A DNA stretch of 39,135 nt from Bacteroidia bacterium. Its GTDB lineage: Bacteria > Bacteroidota > Bacteroidia > Bacteroidales > Prolixibacteraceae. The notes under the pieces were generated by a model, which searched no databases, had not been told where the DNA came from, and saw only the letters and a list, made by a program, of their open reading frames with translations. The position numbers and the translations under genes were made by a program. The stretch spans positions 1 to 39,135 of the forward strand of contig JANYKW010000171.1 in the NCBI GenBank assembly GCA_025358025.1, written 5' to 3'. Positions 24,853 through 33,001 of the stretch are shown in pieces (position 1 is the stretch's first letter; the number at the start of each line of letters is the position of its first letter).

Positions 24853-27309
24853 TTATTTGAAAAGATTTTCAAGTCCTAATTTTTTGGCGGCATCCTGTAA
24901 GGTCGATTTGGCCTTCTTCTTAAATTCATTCTCTACCAATGTTTTGGCTTCCGATATATCCACTTTGACTTCGGGCTTTTTCATGTTGCCGACTACATTA
25001 ATTTTGATTGGATATTTGTCAATGTTTTCGGTTCCGGGAACGAGTCCGATAAAACTCGTGACGTCTGAACTTAAATCATTTTTGTTGACCTTGAAATTTA
25101 GCTGATAATTCAGATCCAGCGCCAAACTTTGACTGCCGGATACTGTCACCTCCTGGTTGGCTATATATGTTGTAAAAGGAGCAATGGATAAGGCTCCGTT
25201 GGTGATGGAGATATTGCTGGAAAACTCATTGACTTTTACGTTGGTAAACAGATCCTTTCTAAAATATTTGCCTATTTCCGCGAACATGCTGTTTTCAACC
25301 AGTTCCACGTTTTTCATCGAAATGAGACCGGTGCCATTGAGCGAAGCAAAATAGGGTGCATAGTCTCTTCCGAGCGTTCCGCTCAAAGATATACCTGATC
25401 CGAAGGTTCCTGTACTATTCCTGGCTATGGGAAGTAATTGCCTGACCATACCTACTGATTGATAGGCAGTTGGTAAGTCAAAATCCTTAATATCAATCTT
25501 AAAGTCGAAATCAGCCGGATATTTTTCTTTGGCAGCATAAATTCCCGATAAAACCATTTTTCCTTTCAGGAGATTCATGGAGAGTTGGTCGAGGTTCAGT
25601 TTTTGGTCTTTCATGATCAGTTTTCCCGAGGTTCCCCTGATTTCCATCTTGTTGTATAGCATCCGGTCGACCGACGCCTGCACTGTCAGGTCAATTCTTG
25701 CGGGAATGACATAAGGTTCACTATGGATGGTATCTGCGCTTTTTGTGCCGCCATTCATCAGTTGGGTTACATCCAGTAAGTCAGATTTCACTTTGATATT
25801 GCCTTGAATAGTGCCATCCTTCAGCATGTATCCCCAATAATTGGCAAAAAGACCATCAACGGTGAAATCGCTTACACCCAGTTTCCCTCTCATATCAGAG
25901 ATGGTAATCTCTTTCGAATTGAAGACGAAGGCAGCAGACTGAATTCCAAGCCGGTCAGGAAAACCAGGCGAACGGTAGAAGAAATCCAGAATATTGAGTG
26001 ATCCTCGTGTCTGAAATCTGTCATATTCACCCTTGTCAATGGCTGCAAAGGGTCCGTCGAAATGAATGTTTGCACGGATTATTCCGCCGATTTCCATCGT
26101 GTCGATTGGAATGGTCTGCTTAAGTGATGAAAAATCAATTTCACCTACAACATCTCCTTTAAGCATAGGATTGCTAACCGGGGAAGTAACTGTCAGATTA
26201 GCTATTAACGGGTGTCCTGCAATATTTGCCTCCATTTTACTGATGGTAATCAGAAGAGAATCCATGGTTCCCTGGGGTTTGCTCAATTGTGCCTCCAGCT
26301 CCATTTTACTGATTTCATTCAATTTGGACGGATACTTTAAACGACCGTTGGTTAGTTTAAATTTAGCTTCCATTGCCGGATAGGTCGCGTCAGAATATGT
26401 TCCCTTTATGAATCCGTTGAATGACAGCATACCACTTTTATCGTAAGACTTCAATTTCTGCTGTTGCTCCTGAGGCAAGAAGCCAATGAGTTCATCGAGG
26501 GAGGCTCCGTTGGATTGAAAAGTAAGATCGAATTGATCTGATTGATCACCCATGACAATACTTCCCTGAAACGCCATGGGCAGCTGATTGATTTTGAACT
26601 TATTGTCAAGAATGCGAAAGCTCATTTGATCAAAATTTGACTGAATGGCACCCTCTCCGCTAACTTTTATCCCGCTGATCAGCTGTCTATCATTGTACCT
26701 GACTGTTATACTATCGGCATTGCCTGAAAAATTAAGTTTGGAGTCGCTGCCTTTTAAAAATCCGGATAAATCAAAATTTCCGCCTCTAAATCCGGCCTTT
26801 ATTTTGGATTCATCATCCTGGTAAGTGAGACCGGTATTGATCAGTTGAATTTTTGTCAGATCAATCTTCATCGGGCTTTTTTCCCCTGATGATGATTTTG
26901 AAGCAGCTGGCCTGGTAATATCCCAGTTGGCTTTTCCTGCCGGTGTAACTAAAAGGTTAAGCTGAGGATCATTTAAGATCATTTCCGATATCGTCAATCC
27001 ATCACTTTTCCATAAAGAGGAGAGGGAAAAAGAAGTTGACAATGTTTCAACCCGAAGCAATGTTTTGCCATCAAACTCGTTGATTCCTGAGATAGTCAAC
27101 TCTTTTAACCTTACCTCCAGCTGGGGAAAACTGCTGAAAAGAGATACCTCTGCCTCCTTGAAATCAAGCTTTGCCAGCAGTGATTCATTAGCCATTTGCT
27201 TCACGCTGGTGATGATTTTCCCTTTAAATACAACAGGAATGAAGATAATAGCTAAAATTAATGCAATAACAACAGCAACAGTAAGTTGCAATATATTTTT
27301 TTTACTCAT
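24853..27309 (-). CDS. AsmA-family protein
   Basis: This 818-residue envelope protein is related to AsmA/TamB/YhdP, the family now linked to phospholipid transfer between the membranes. One N-terminal span (LTVAVVIALILAIIFIPVVF) precedes a long region of beta-rich repeats: ANESLLAKLDFKEAEVSLFSSFPQLEVRLKEL is the standard AsmA N-terminal block, and GTLGRDYAPYFASLNGTGLISMKNVELVEN belongs to the AsmA C-terminal domain. The frame opens at a TTG (27315), but the ATG at 27307-27309 (MSKKNILQLTV) is preferred. It ends with a lysine-rich amphipathic helix. The cinA gene lies 9 bases upstream on the same strand. Confidence 0.92.
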   Translation of the reverse strand: MSKKNILQLTVAVVIALILAIIFIPVVFKGKIITSVKQMANESLLAKLDFKEAEVSLFSSFPQLEVRLKELTISGINEFDGKTLLRVETLSTSFSLSSLWKSDGLTISEMILNDPQLNLLVTPAGKANWDITRPAASKSSSGEKSPMKIDLTKIQLINTGLTYQDDESKIKAGFRGGNFDLSGFLKGSDSKLNFSGNADSITVRYNDRQLISGIKVSGEGAIQSNFDQMSFRILDNKFKINQLPMAFQGSIVMGDQSDQFDLTFQSNGASLDELIGFLPQEQQQKLKSYDKSGMLSFNGFIKGTYSDATYPAMEAKFKLTNGRLKYPSKLNEISKMELEAQLSKPQGTMDSLLITISKMEANIAGHPLIANLTVTSPVSNPMLKGDVVGEIDFSSLKQTIPIDTMEIGGIIRANIHFDGPFAAIDKGEYDRFQTRGSLNILDFFYRSPGFPDRLGIQSAAFVFNSKEITISDMRGKLGVSDFTVDGLFANYWGYMLKDGTIQGNIKVKSDLLDVTQLMNGGTKSADTIHSEPYVIPARIDLTVQASVDRMLYNKMEIRGTSGKLIMKDQKLNLDQLSMNLLKGKMVLSGIYAAKEKYPADFDFKIDIKDFDLPTAYQSVGMVRQLLPIARNSTGTFGSGISLSGTLGRDYAPYFASLNGTGLISMKNVELVENSMFAEIGKYFRKDLFTNVKVNEFSSNISITNGALSIAPFTTYIANQEVTVSGSQSLALDLNYQLNFKVNKNDLSSDVTSFIGLVPGTENIDKYPIKINVVGNMKKPEVKVDISEAKTLVENEFKKKAKSTLQDAAKKLGLENLFK

Positions 27310-27318
27310 TTTCAATTT

Positions 27319-28560
27319 TTAAAGGGTGATTAGTATTTTTCTCAGCATAAAGAGCGACGTCTGACAGGTTCTTATGATATTTCGTTCGCGGTCGTTTCCG
27401 AAATTATATAGCTGAGAAGTGGTGTTTCCATTGTGTGCGATGGCGATCCAGACTGTACCAACCGGCTTTTCGTCTGACCCCCCCCCCGGTCCGGCGATGC
27501 CTGATGTGGAAATGGCAAAGTCGGTATTCATCACATGGCATGCCTGAAGAGCCATTTTTTCAACTACTTCCCGGCTGACTGCTCCATGATTGAGGATGAG
27601 ATTGTTCTCCACACCCAGCAGATTTGTTTTGATCTCATTCGAATAGGCCACAACTGATCCTTTGAAATAAGCTGAGCTGCCTGGATTTTGGGTAAAAAGA
27701 GCTGCTATGGCACCACCGGTGCAACTCTCTGCAGTAGAAATTGTCCAGCCTTTTTTTTCCAGGATCTTTCCGATGCTACCGGCCGGAGATTCATCATCGT
27801 AGCCATAAATATTGGACTGAATTAAATTCTGCAATTTTTCAATTTGAATGTCTACACCAGCCTCCATCAATGAAAGTTCCTTTCCACGCGCTGACAAGCG
27901 TAGTCTGACACCTTGCGGACTTGGCAGATAGGCCAGTTTGATATATTCAGGCAGTGCATCTTCCCATGCAGAAATTTTCTCGGCCAGCATTGACTCAGGC
28001 AATCCCTGGGTTAAAACTGTTCGGTGGAGGATGGTGGTAGTTTGAAAAGTGTTCCTTAGATAGGGTAAAATTTCAAATTCCATCAGGTATTTCATTTCAA
28101 AAGGGACACCGGGCATAAAAATAAAGCAGCAACCATTTTTTTTCAGTAATAAGCCAGGGGCAGTTCCCATGATATTCTGAAATACCCGGCTGCCCTCTGG
28201 AACCAATGCCTGATCTCTGTTCAAACGGTTGAGCAAGATCCCCCTCTTACTGAGTAACTCTTCAATATTTTCCAGCACGGTCGGGTCTGCAACAAGTTGG
28301 GTACCAAAAAAATTACAGATGGTATCTTTGGTTTTGTCGTCTTTTGTAGGTCCCAAACCTCCAGTTACGATTACTACATCTACCTTTTTAGCTGTTTCTG
28401 CAAAAGTTTCTGAAATATGTTCCGGATCGTCTGAGATACTTGTAATCTGACGTACATTGATACCTTCATCATTCAGTTTCCGGGCCATCCAGGCCGAATT
28501 TGTGTCAACAATCTGTCCGATCAGTATTTCATCCCCTATGGTGATGATATCTACATTCAT
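27319..28560 (-). CDS. cinA: CinA family competence/damage protein (NMN amidohydrolase-like)
   Basis: This 413-residue two-domain protein has an N-terminal MoCF/COG1058 domain (GDEILIGQIVDTNSAWMARKL, then VIVTGGLGPTKDDKT and FMPGVPFEMKYLME) with pyrophosphatase activity in studied members. The C-terminal CinA domain (TISTAESCTGGAIAALFT, then SGIAGPGGGSDEKPVGTVWI) deamidates NMN. Both are intact. The Gly-Gly-Gly codons are written with a run of ten G residues (27478-27487 on the plus strand as C). Start ATG at 28558-28560. It is probably in one transcript with the AsmA gene and is preceded by yccF. Confidence 0.95.
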   Translation of the reverse strand: MNVDIITIGDEILIGQIVDTNSAWMARKLNDEGINVRQITSISDDPEHISETFAETAKKVDVVIVTGGLGPTKDDKTKDTICNFFGTQLVADPTVLENIEELLSKRGILLNRLNRDQALVPEGSRVFQNIMGTAPGLLLKKNGCCFIFMPGVPFEMKYLMEFEILPYLRNTFQTTTILHRTVLTQGLPESMLAEKISAWEDALPEYIKLAYLPSPQGVRLRLSARGKELSLMEAGVDIQIEKLQNLIQSNIYGYDDESPAGSIGKILEKKGWTISTAESCTGGAIAALFTQNPGSSAYFKGSVVAYSNEIKTNLLGVENNLILNHGAVSREVVEKMALQACHVMNTDFAISTSGIAGPGGGSDEKPVGTVWIAIAHNGNTTSQLYNFGNDRERNIIRTCQTSLFMLRKILITL

Positions 28561-28582
28561 AATTAATAAATTTTTTTACCTA

Positions 28583-28951
28583 TCATATCATATCATACCC
28601 GAATGGATAGAGACTCAGGCGCATTAGCTTAAAGTGCTGTAATCCAAATGGTATACCAATGATGGTAATGCAAAGCAGGATTCCGAAAAGCAGATGGGTC
28701 AGGGCAATCCATAAACCGGCAAATACCAGCCAAATTAGATTCAGCAGGCAAGATAGTCCAGGGATAGATCCTCCGGTGGGTTGTACAGTTTTGCCGAATG
28801 GAGCCAGGGTGGCAATACCTATTTTAAAAGCCTGCAGCCCCCAGGGAATGCCAATAATGGTGCAACAAAGTACCAGTCCGCCCCAGATATAGCCCAAACA
28901 GGCAACCAATCCACCAAAAATAATCCAGATAACATTTCCGATTAAGCTCAT
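28583..28951 (-). CDS. YccF domain membrane protein
   Basis: This 122-residue inner-membrane protein has two YccF repeats: GNVIWIIFGGLVACLGYIWG with IIGIPWGLQAFKI, and LLNLIWLVFAGLWIALTHLL with IIGIPFGLQHFKL. About four spans are predicted; function unknown. A TTG at 28963 could start the frame, but the ATG at 28949-28951 gives MSLIGNVIWIIFGGL, the usual start. It precedes cinA by 22 bases on the same strand. Confidence 0.9.
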   Translation of the reverse strand: MSLIGNVIWIIFGGLVACLGYIWGGLVLCCTIIGIPWGLQAFKIGIATLAPFGKTVQPTGGSIPGLSCLLNLIWLVFAGLWIALTHLLFGILLCITIIGIPFGLQHFKLMRLSLYPFGYDMI

Positions 28952-28980
28952 AACTTTGAACAATTGAGGTTTAAATTTTG

Positions 28981-29128
28981 GCTGTTAGCTATTGGCCATT
29001 AGCTTTTAGCTGTTAGTAACTCAAAATTTGAATATTTACTCAAATAAATTGCAATAATGATTAAAAAAGAAAAGCCTTTCCATCCTCGATTTTCTAAATG
29101 CTAAAAGCTAATTGCTAACAGCTTTTAG
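28981..29128. repeat. TTAG-rich imperfect inverted repeat in a 311-base gene-free stretch
   Basis: The gene-free stretch 28952-29262 holds one structure. The left arm (28981-29009) reads gctgttagc, eight other bases, attagcttttag. The right arm (29101-29122), read in reverse complement, is gctgttagc, one base, attagcttttag. Short words such as ttttag and ctgttag continue beyond each arm. About 90 AT-rich bases separate them. I see no open reading frame of note, no terminator T run and no target-site duplication. Confidence 0.6.
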
Positions 29129-29262
29129 TCTGACAACAATGCGCCTTCTGCATCTAAATTCACGGCTAAAGTACAAAATGAGATGCAAAAGATATTTTAT
29201 TCTTTTCTTTGTTCAGCTTTTTTAACAATCTATATGAAAATTATATTTGTTTGCCAGGGAAA

Positions 29263-31590
29263 TCAATTCAATTTTATTAACCACACATCCGTCACTTTTG
29301 AAGCCTCCCGCCAATTAAGTGAAGACTCTTCTGGCTGGTCGAAGGTAATGTCGATTTTACCATCGCTCACATATTTTGGATTGAGCGGGAACTCTTTAAA
29401 TTCTTCGTATCCTTTGTTGTAGGTGGTGGGGTTAATCCTTTCGCCATCCACGCGAAGCAAGGCTTCGCGATAACCGGAGATCCTGATCATGTATCTGCCA
29501 CCGGGATCCAGATCATTGTATTTCAAAACAGGAAAATTCTGAAAGAGCTGTGTAGACAACCTTCTGCGGCTTAAGCCGTTTTCCCACCAGGCTACATCAG
29601 TTGCATCGTCCGAAAAAGAAAGTACATGACTGCTTTTGGAGATATCTGATATGTTGTCGTAGTAGCTGCCGATACCAGGATTCTCCCATTTTGCGATTAC
29701 GTCAAGCCTCGCAAGTTTTTCCTTCTCAGATGCCATTTTTTCAATTTTTTTGAATTCGTCAGTTAACCACCAGCGGTTATTCAATGGATAATCAATAAAG
29801 TCTAGAATGGCTCCTCGTTCAGCTCCGCTGGCCTGGTATTTTTTTACACTGGTCTGGAGTCCGACAGATTGGAAAAGAGCTTCGCAATAGTTAACAATTT
29901 TTTCCCTTAGATCATTGGTTACCGGCTCTTTATCACTTTTATTTACAAGTTGCAGAGCTAAGTCCATGGCTTGGTCAGCGCCCAGTTTTGGTGCTTGCAT
30001 AAGTACTTCATTGGCCTGTTTCTCCAGTTTTTGTTCATATGCTTTCCTGCGTTTCACAAAGACATCGTAATTGGAACGCATGACAAGAAGTTGCCAGCGC
30101 CAGTTGCTATTTAGTTCGGGGTGCTTTGTTTCCAGATTTTTCCAGAATGAATAGGTTGCCTCGATTCCTCCGTTTTCTTCTACAGGACCTACCCAGTTTC
30201 GTTCGAGTGCCAAAATTCCATCTGCCCCGGATTCAGCCACAGAAGAGCCAAAAAAGAAACGGGCATATTCGACCATCACTTCCCTTACAGATTTTGTTGG
30301 ATCCCATGCCATCTGGCTCCAGGTTACTTTGTTGACATCGTCATGGACGCCATCCGAGTAAGAAAGAAAACCATCGGTAAACGGAGCATAGCGGTTGTGT
30401 ATTTTAGCATAATAGGATGGTTGCGGGTTGCAGACTTCCCTGCCTTCTGTGAGTGCAAATGCCTGGTCGAAGTTCAGCGTCGGATATTGACAGCGGACGG
30501 TATGGGTCAGATCAGGATAATGTCTGTGCCGATACTTTGCAGGTAAACGATATCTCGTAGCAGCAAGGTCCGGACTACTTGGTCCGGTAACAACTCCGGT
30601 TAGCCAGTCAGGTTTGTTTTTTTCGAGGTATTGATAGAAATAGTCGACATGATCATCGCTAAATCCCTGTAAAGAGATCCACATCGTGGCTTTTGGATGA
30701 TATTTCTTCAATTTTTCAGTTACTGCCTTCAAAAATGGCATGACATCCCTGGGGTGATTGTCGCCGGGATCGCCACCGGGAAAGAATACACCATCCACGT
30801 ATGGACACTCCTTGTAATAGGCTTCATGCCTTGCAACTTCTTCCCTGAATTGGACAGAATCGGAAAGATCAACATCTGCCGGGATCCAGTCCCAATGATC
30901 CAATCCATAATCGTGGCAAATCTCACTGATTTTTTTATTCATCACATCCCTTGGGTATTTCATGACGGGATTGATTTTGCCATCGTGAAAGGGTATATTT
31001 TCGATGCTGTTGGTTCCAAACAATGCCAGTTCACGCAAATATTTCTCGTACTGATCCATGGTCCAGGCATCCCAGGAATTGGCTGTGTTGCGATATCCGA
31101 TCTGGTGACCCCTGATTGGGTATTTCGGAGAGGTCGCAATCTCATTTTTTTTGTCAAATGAAATTTTGTTGCGGGTCAGATCAGCTGTTCTGAGTAACTG
31201 ACCTATGGAAAAAATTACTGCCCGCTGATCAGCAGCAATCAGCCACAAAATGTTTTTGCCGTTTGATTGATCCAGTACCAACCTGTATCCTTCGGGTTTC
31301 AATTCTGGTTTTACATCAGAATTATTTGAGGGTACCGGTGTGCCAGACAGCTGTTTTTCAGAAGAGAGGGCAATTGCAATAACCGGTTGACTTCCAATCT
31401 TATCTGTTTCTTTGAGTTGAATAGCCGTTCTTATGGCAATCTCCTCTTTAAGTACCCTGATAGCTGTCTCCCTGACTGGTGAAGGGATGTTTTTGGAAGC
31501 CAGGATTGTTGCCTTGCTTAGGTCGACAACTTGTGCAGAAAGCGAAATGGTGATTAAAAGTAGTAATGTCAGCAGATGTAGTTTTCTCAT
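29263..31590 (-). CDS. Secreted glycoside hydrolase-like protein
   Basis: This 775-residue exported protein has a signal peptide in residues 1-19 (LLTLLLLITISLSAQ). Residues about 20-135 resemble the N-terminal accessory domain of GH20/GH67-type enzymes (ILASKNIPSPVRETAI, LVLDQSNGKNILWLIAADQR). A probable TIM-barrel domain follows: SPKYPIRGHQIGYRNTANSW, YLRELALFGTNSIENIPFHD, HWDWIPADVDLSD, GVFFPGGDPGDNHP and ATMWISLQGFS. A helical and beta-sandwich C-terminus follows. The family and substrate cannot be fixed from this alone; an alpha-glucuronidase/galacturonidase-like role is one possibility. It is the last gene of a three-gene set with the six-hairpin lipoprotein and the beta-helix protein. 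Confidence 0.7.
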   Translation of the reverse strand: MRKLHLLTLLLLITISLSAQVVDLSKATILASKNIPSPVRETAIRVLKEEIAIRTAIQLKETDKIGSQPVIAIALSSEKQLSGTPVPSNNSDVKPELKPEGYRLVLDQSNGKNILWLIAADQRAVIFSIGQLLRTADLTRNKISFDKKNEIATSPKYPIRGHQIGYRNTANSWDAWTMDQYEKYLRELALFGTNSIENIPFHDGKINPVMKYPRDVMNKKISEICHDYGLDHWDWIPADVDLSDSVQFREEVARHEAYYKECPYVDGVFFPGGDPGDNHPRDVMPFLKAVTEKLKKYHPKATMWISLQGFSDDHVDYFYQYLEKNKPDWLTGVVTGPSSPDLAATRYRLPAKYRHRHYPDLTHTVRCQYPTLNFDQAFALTEGREVCNPQPSYYAKIHNRYAPFTDGFLSYSDGVHDDVNKVTWSQMAWDPTKSVREVMVEYARFFFGSSVAESGADGILALERNWVGPVEENGGIEATYSFWKNLETKHPELNSNWRWQLLVMRSNYDVFVKRRKAYEQKLEKQANEVLMQAPKLGADQAMDLALQLVNKSDKEPVTNDLREKIVNYCEALFQSVGLQTSVKKYQASGAERGAILDFIDYPLNNRWWLTDEFKKIEKMASEKEKLARLDVIAKWENPGIGSYYDNISDISKSSHVLSFSDDATDVAWWENGLSRRRLSTQLFQNFPVLKYNDLDPGGRYMIRISGYREALLRVDGERINPTTYNKGYEEFKEFPLNPKYVSDGKIDITFDQPEESSLNWREASKVTDVWLIKLN

Positions 31591-31650
31591 TTTGATAGAT
31601 TTTTATGTAGAAAGGCAGTTGTCCATTTGATTATCATATGGTTTTCATTT

Positions 31651-32991
31651 TTATTTTGTGCGGAATTCGGGTACTGCATTCAGGGCATCGATGAAATTGT
31701 GCACCACGTCTGTGTGACAATCTTCCTGCCATGAGCCTTTGCGCCAATCTTTTACATCGCACAAGGCTGCCGGTCCGCCATCAGAGTCGATAAAATAGGT
31801 TACCCAGTTCAAGTTCCGCAAGGCTATTTCTTTGTATTTCTCACCGCCTCCGGATGCATAAAAAAGTGCAGCGACACCGCCCAATTTAGAACATGCACCT
31901 CCCCACGGGCGCGGATCAGAATCCTGTTCACCCATCAGTGTTACACCTCCAGGCATTTTGATGGCAAAATGGTTCAAGGTAAAACCGATGCATTTTTGAG
32001 CCATATTTTTCCAATCATGATCCAGTTTCTCTTTTTGTTCGATGAGATACCTGGCCATTTCGAGTGGTGCCCAGGAGTTTCTGTTGTTTTCTTCTGTCAT
32101 GTCTTCAAAAAACTGAATCCACTGCGATTTGGCCCGGCTTTCTGGAGCCTTTATCTGAATCTCCCTGACCCAATACCAGAGTTTCGCCCGGGGTGCAACA
32201 AATTCCTCACTTCCCATCTCAATCAATCCATCCCACAACCTGAGAATATAGACCATGTTTCCGTTGCGTTCACCCCAGTGCTTTCCGGTTAGGGCGTCGA
32301 CCCTGAAAGGCCAGGGTGCACGAGATCTGCTGCCTGATCGCATGTTTTCGGCCAGCACCCTGGCTATATCCAGAGCCCTTTCTCCAAAGAACAGGTTTCC
32401 TGTTTTTTTGTATAGCTGCAGGAAAGCATATCCAGCTATGCCACCTTTGTCGGGTTCAATTACCTGTTCTCCGTATTTGGCATCTCCCTGAGAACTCCTG
32501 GTTAAGGGAATCTGCTCGTGATTTCCTGTCGAGCGCGGAAAATTGGAAAAGATTCCTTCATTGGGTGTGGAGGCCAAATTTGCCAGGAATAGACCCATTT
32601 GTTCTGCATATTTCAGGGGAAGGCTATCCGATTTTCCAAAATACTCCCAATATTTCAGATAGGATATTATGCCCATTCCCAATTGTGTACATGGGATCAA
32701 GTCTGTTTTATATGGTTTGTAAACTGAATCAATAAAAGTAGCATAGAAGTAAACAGGATATCCCGGTTTCCCGATAGGGGCTTTGTAATACCAGTTCATC
32801 TCTTTTTTCAATGCCTCCTCCCAGTTGATCCAGGGTAGCAACAATCCTTCCTTGTCATAAACTGCTGTATGAAAACCAATTTTTTTAAGAAGAGGTTGTT
32901 TCGCGCAGTTGGTAAGCATTAAAACCGCTGCAATGAGTGAAATGATCATCACTGCAAATCCTGCAATCCACTTTCGGGGGTATTTTTGCAT
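31651..32991 (-). CDS. Lipoprotein with an alpha/alpha six-hairpin glycosidase-like fold
   Basis: This 446-residue protein has a lipoprotein signal (VMIISLIAAVLMLTNC, Cys29). The body looks like an (alpha/alpha)-barrel enzyme: GIISYLKYWEYFGKSDSLPLKYAEQMGLFLA, GIAGYAFLQLYKKTGNLFFGERALDIARVLAE and NRNSWAPLEMARYLIE are helix pairs, with Trp/Asp-rich loops (SDPRPWGGACSKLGG, IDSDGGPAALCD). Polysaccharide lyases, unsaturated glucuronyl hydrolases and epimerases share this fold; which one applies is unknown. It starts 10 bases after the beta-helix gene and is followed by the GH-like gene after 60 bases, so all three probably act on one glycan. Confidence 0.65.
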   Translation of the reverse strand: MQKYPRKWIAGFAVMIISLIAAVLMLTNCAKQPLLKKIGFHTAVYDKEGLLLPWINWEEALKKEMNWYYKAPIGKPGYPVYFYATFIDSVYKPYKTDLIPCTQLGMGIISYLKYWEYFGKSDSLPLKYAEQMGLFLANLASTPNEGIFSNFPRSTGNHEQIPLTRSSQGDAKYGEQVIEPDKGGIAGYAFLQLYKKTGNLFFGERALDIARVLAENMRSGSRSRAPWPFRVDALTGKHWGERNGNMVYILRLWDGLIEMGSEEFVAPRAKLWYWVREIQIKAPESRAKSQWIQFFEDMTEENNRNSWAPLEMARYLIEQKEKLDHDWKNMAQKCIGFTLNHFAIKMPGGVTLMGEQDSDPRPWGGACSKLGGVAALFYASGGGEKYKEIALRNLNWVTYFIDSDGGPAALCDVKDWRKGSWQEDCHTDVVHNFIDALNAVPEFRTK

Positions 32992-33001
32992 GAATTTTGA
33001 A

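Noticed and set aside
28981-29128. Reading the TTAG-rich repeat as a CRISPR array or an insertion sequence
   Set aside because: There are only two facing arms, no regular spacers, no transposase frame and no visible target-site duplication.
29183-29422. Plus-strand frame of 79 codons near the end of the GH-like gene
   Set aside because: Most of it is antisense to the GH-like coding region; the rest looks like AT-rich noncoding sequence.
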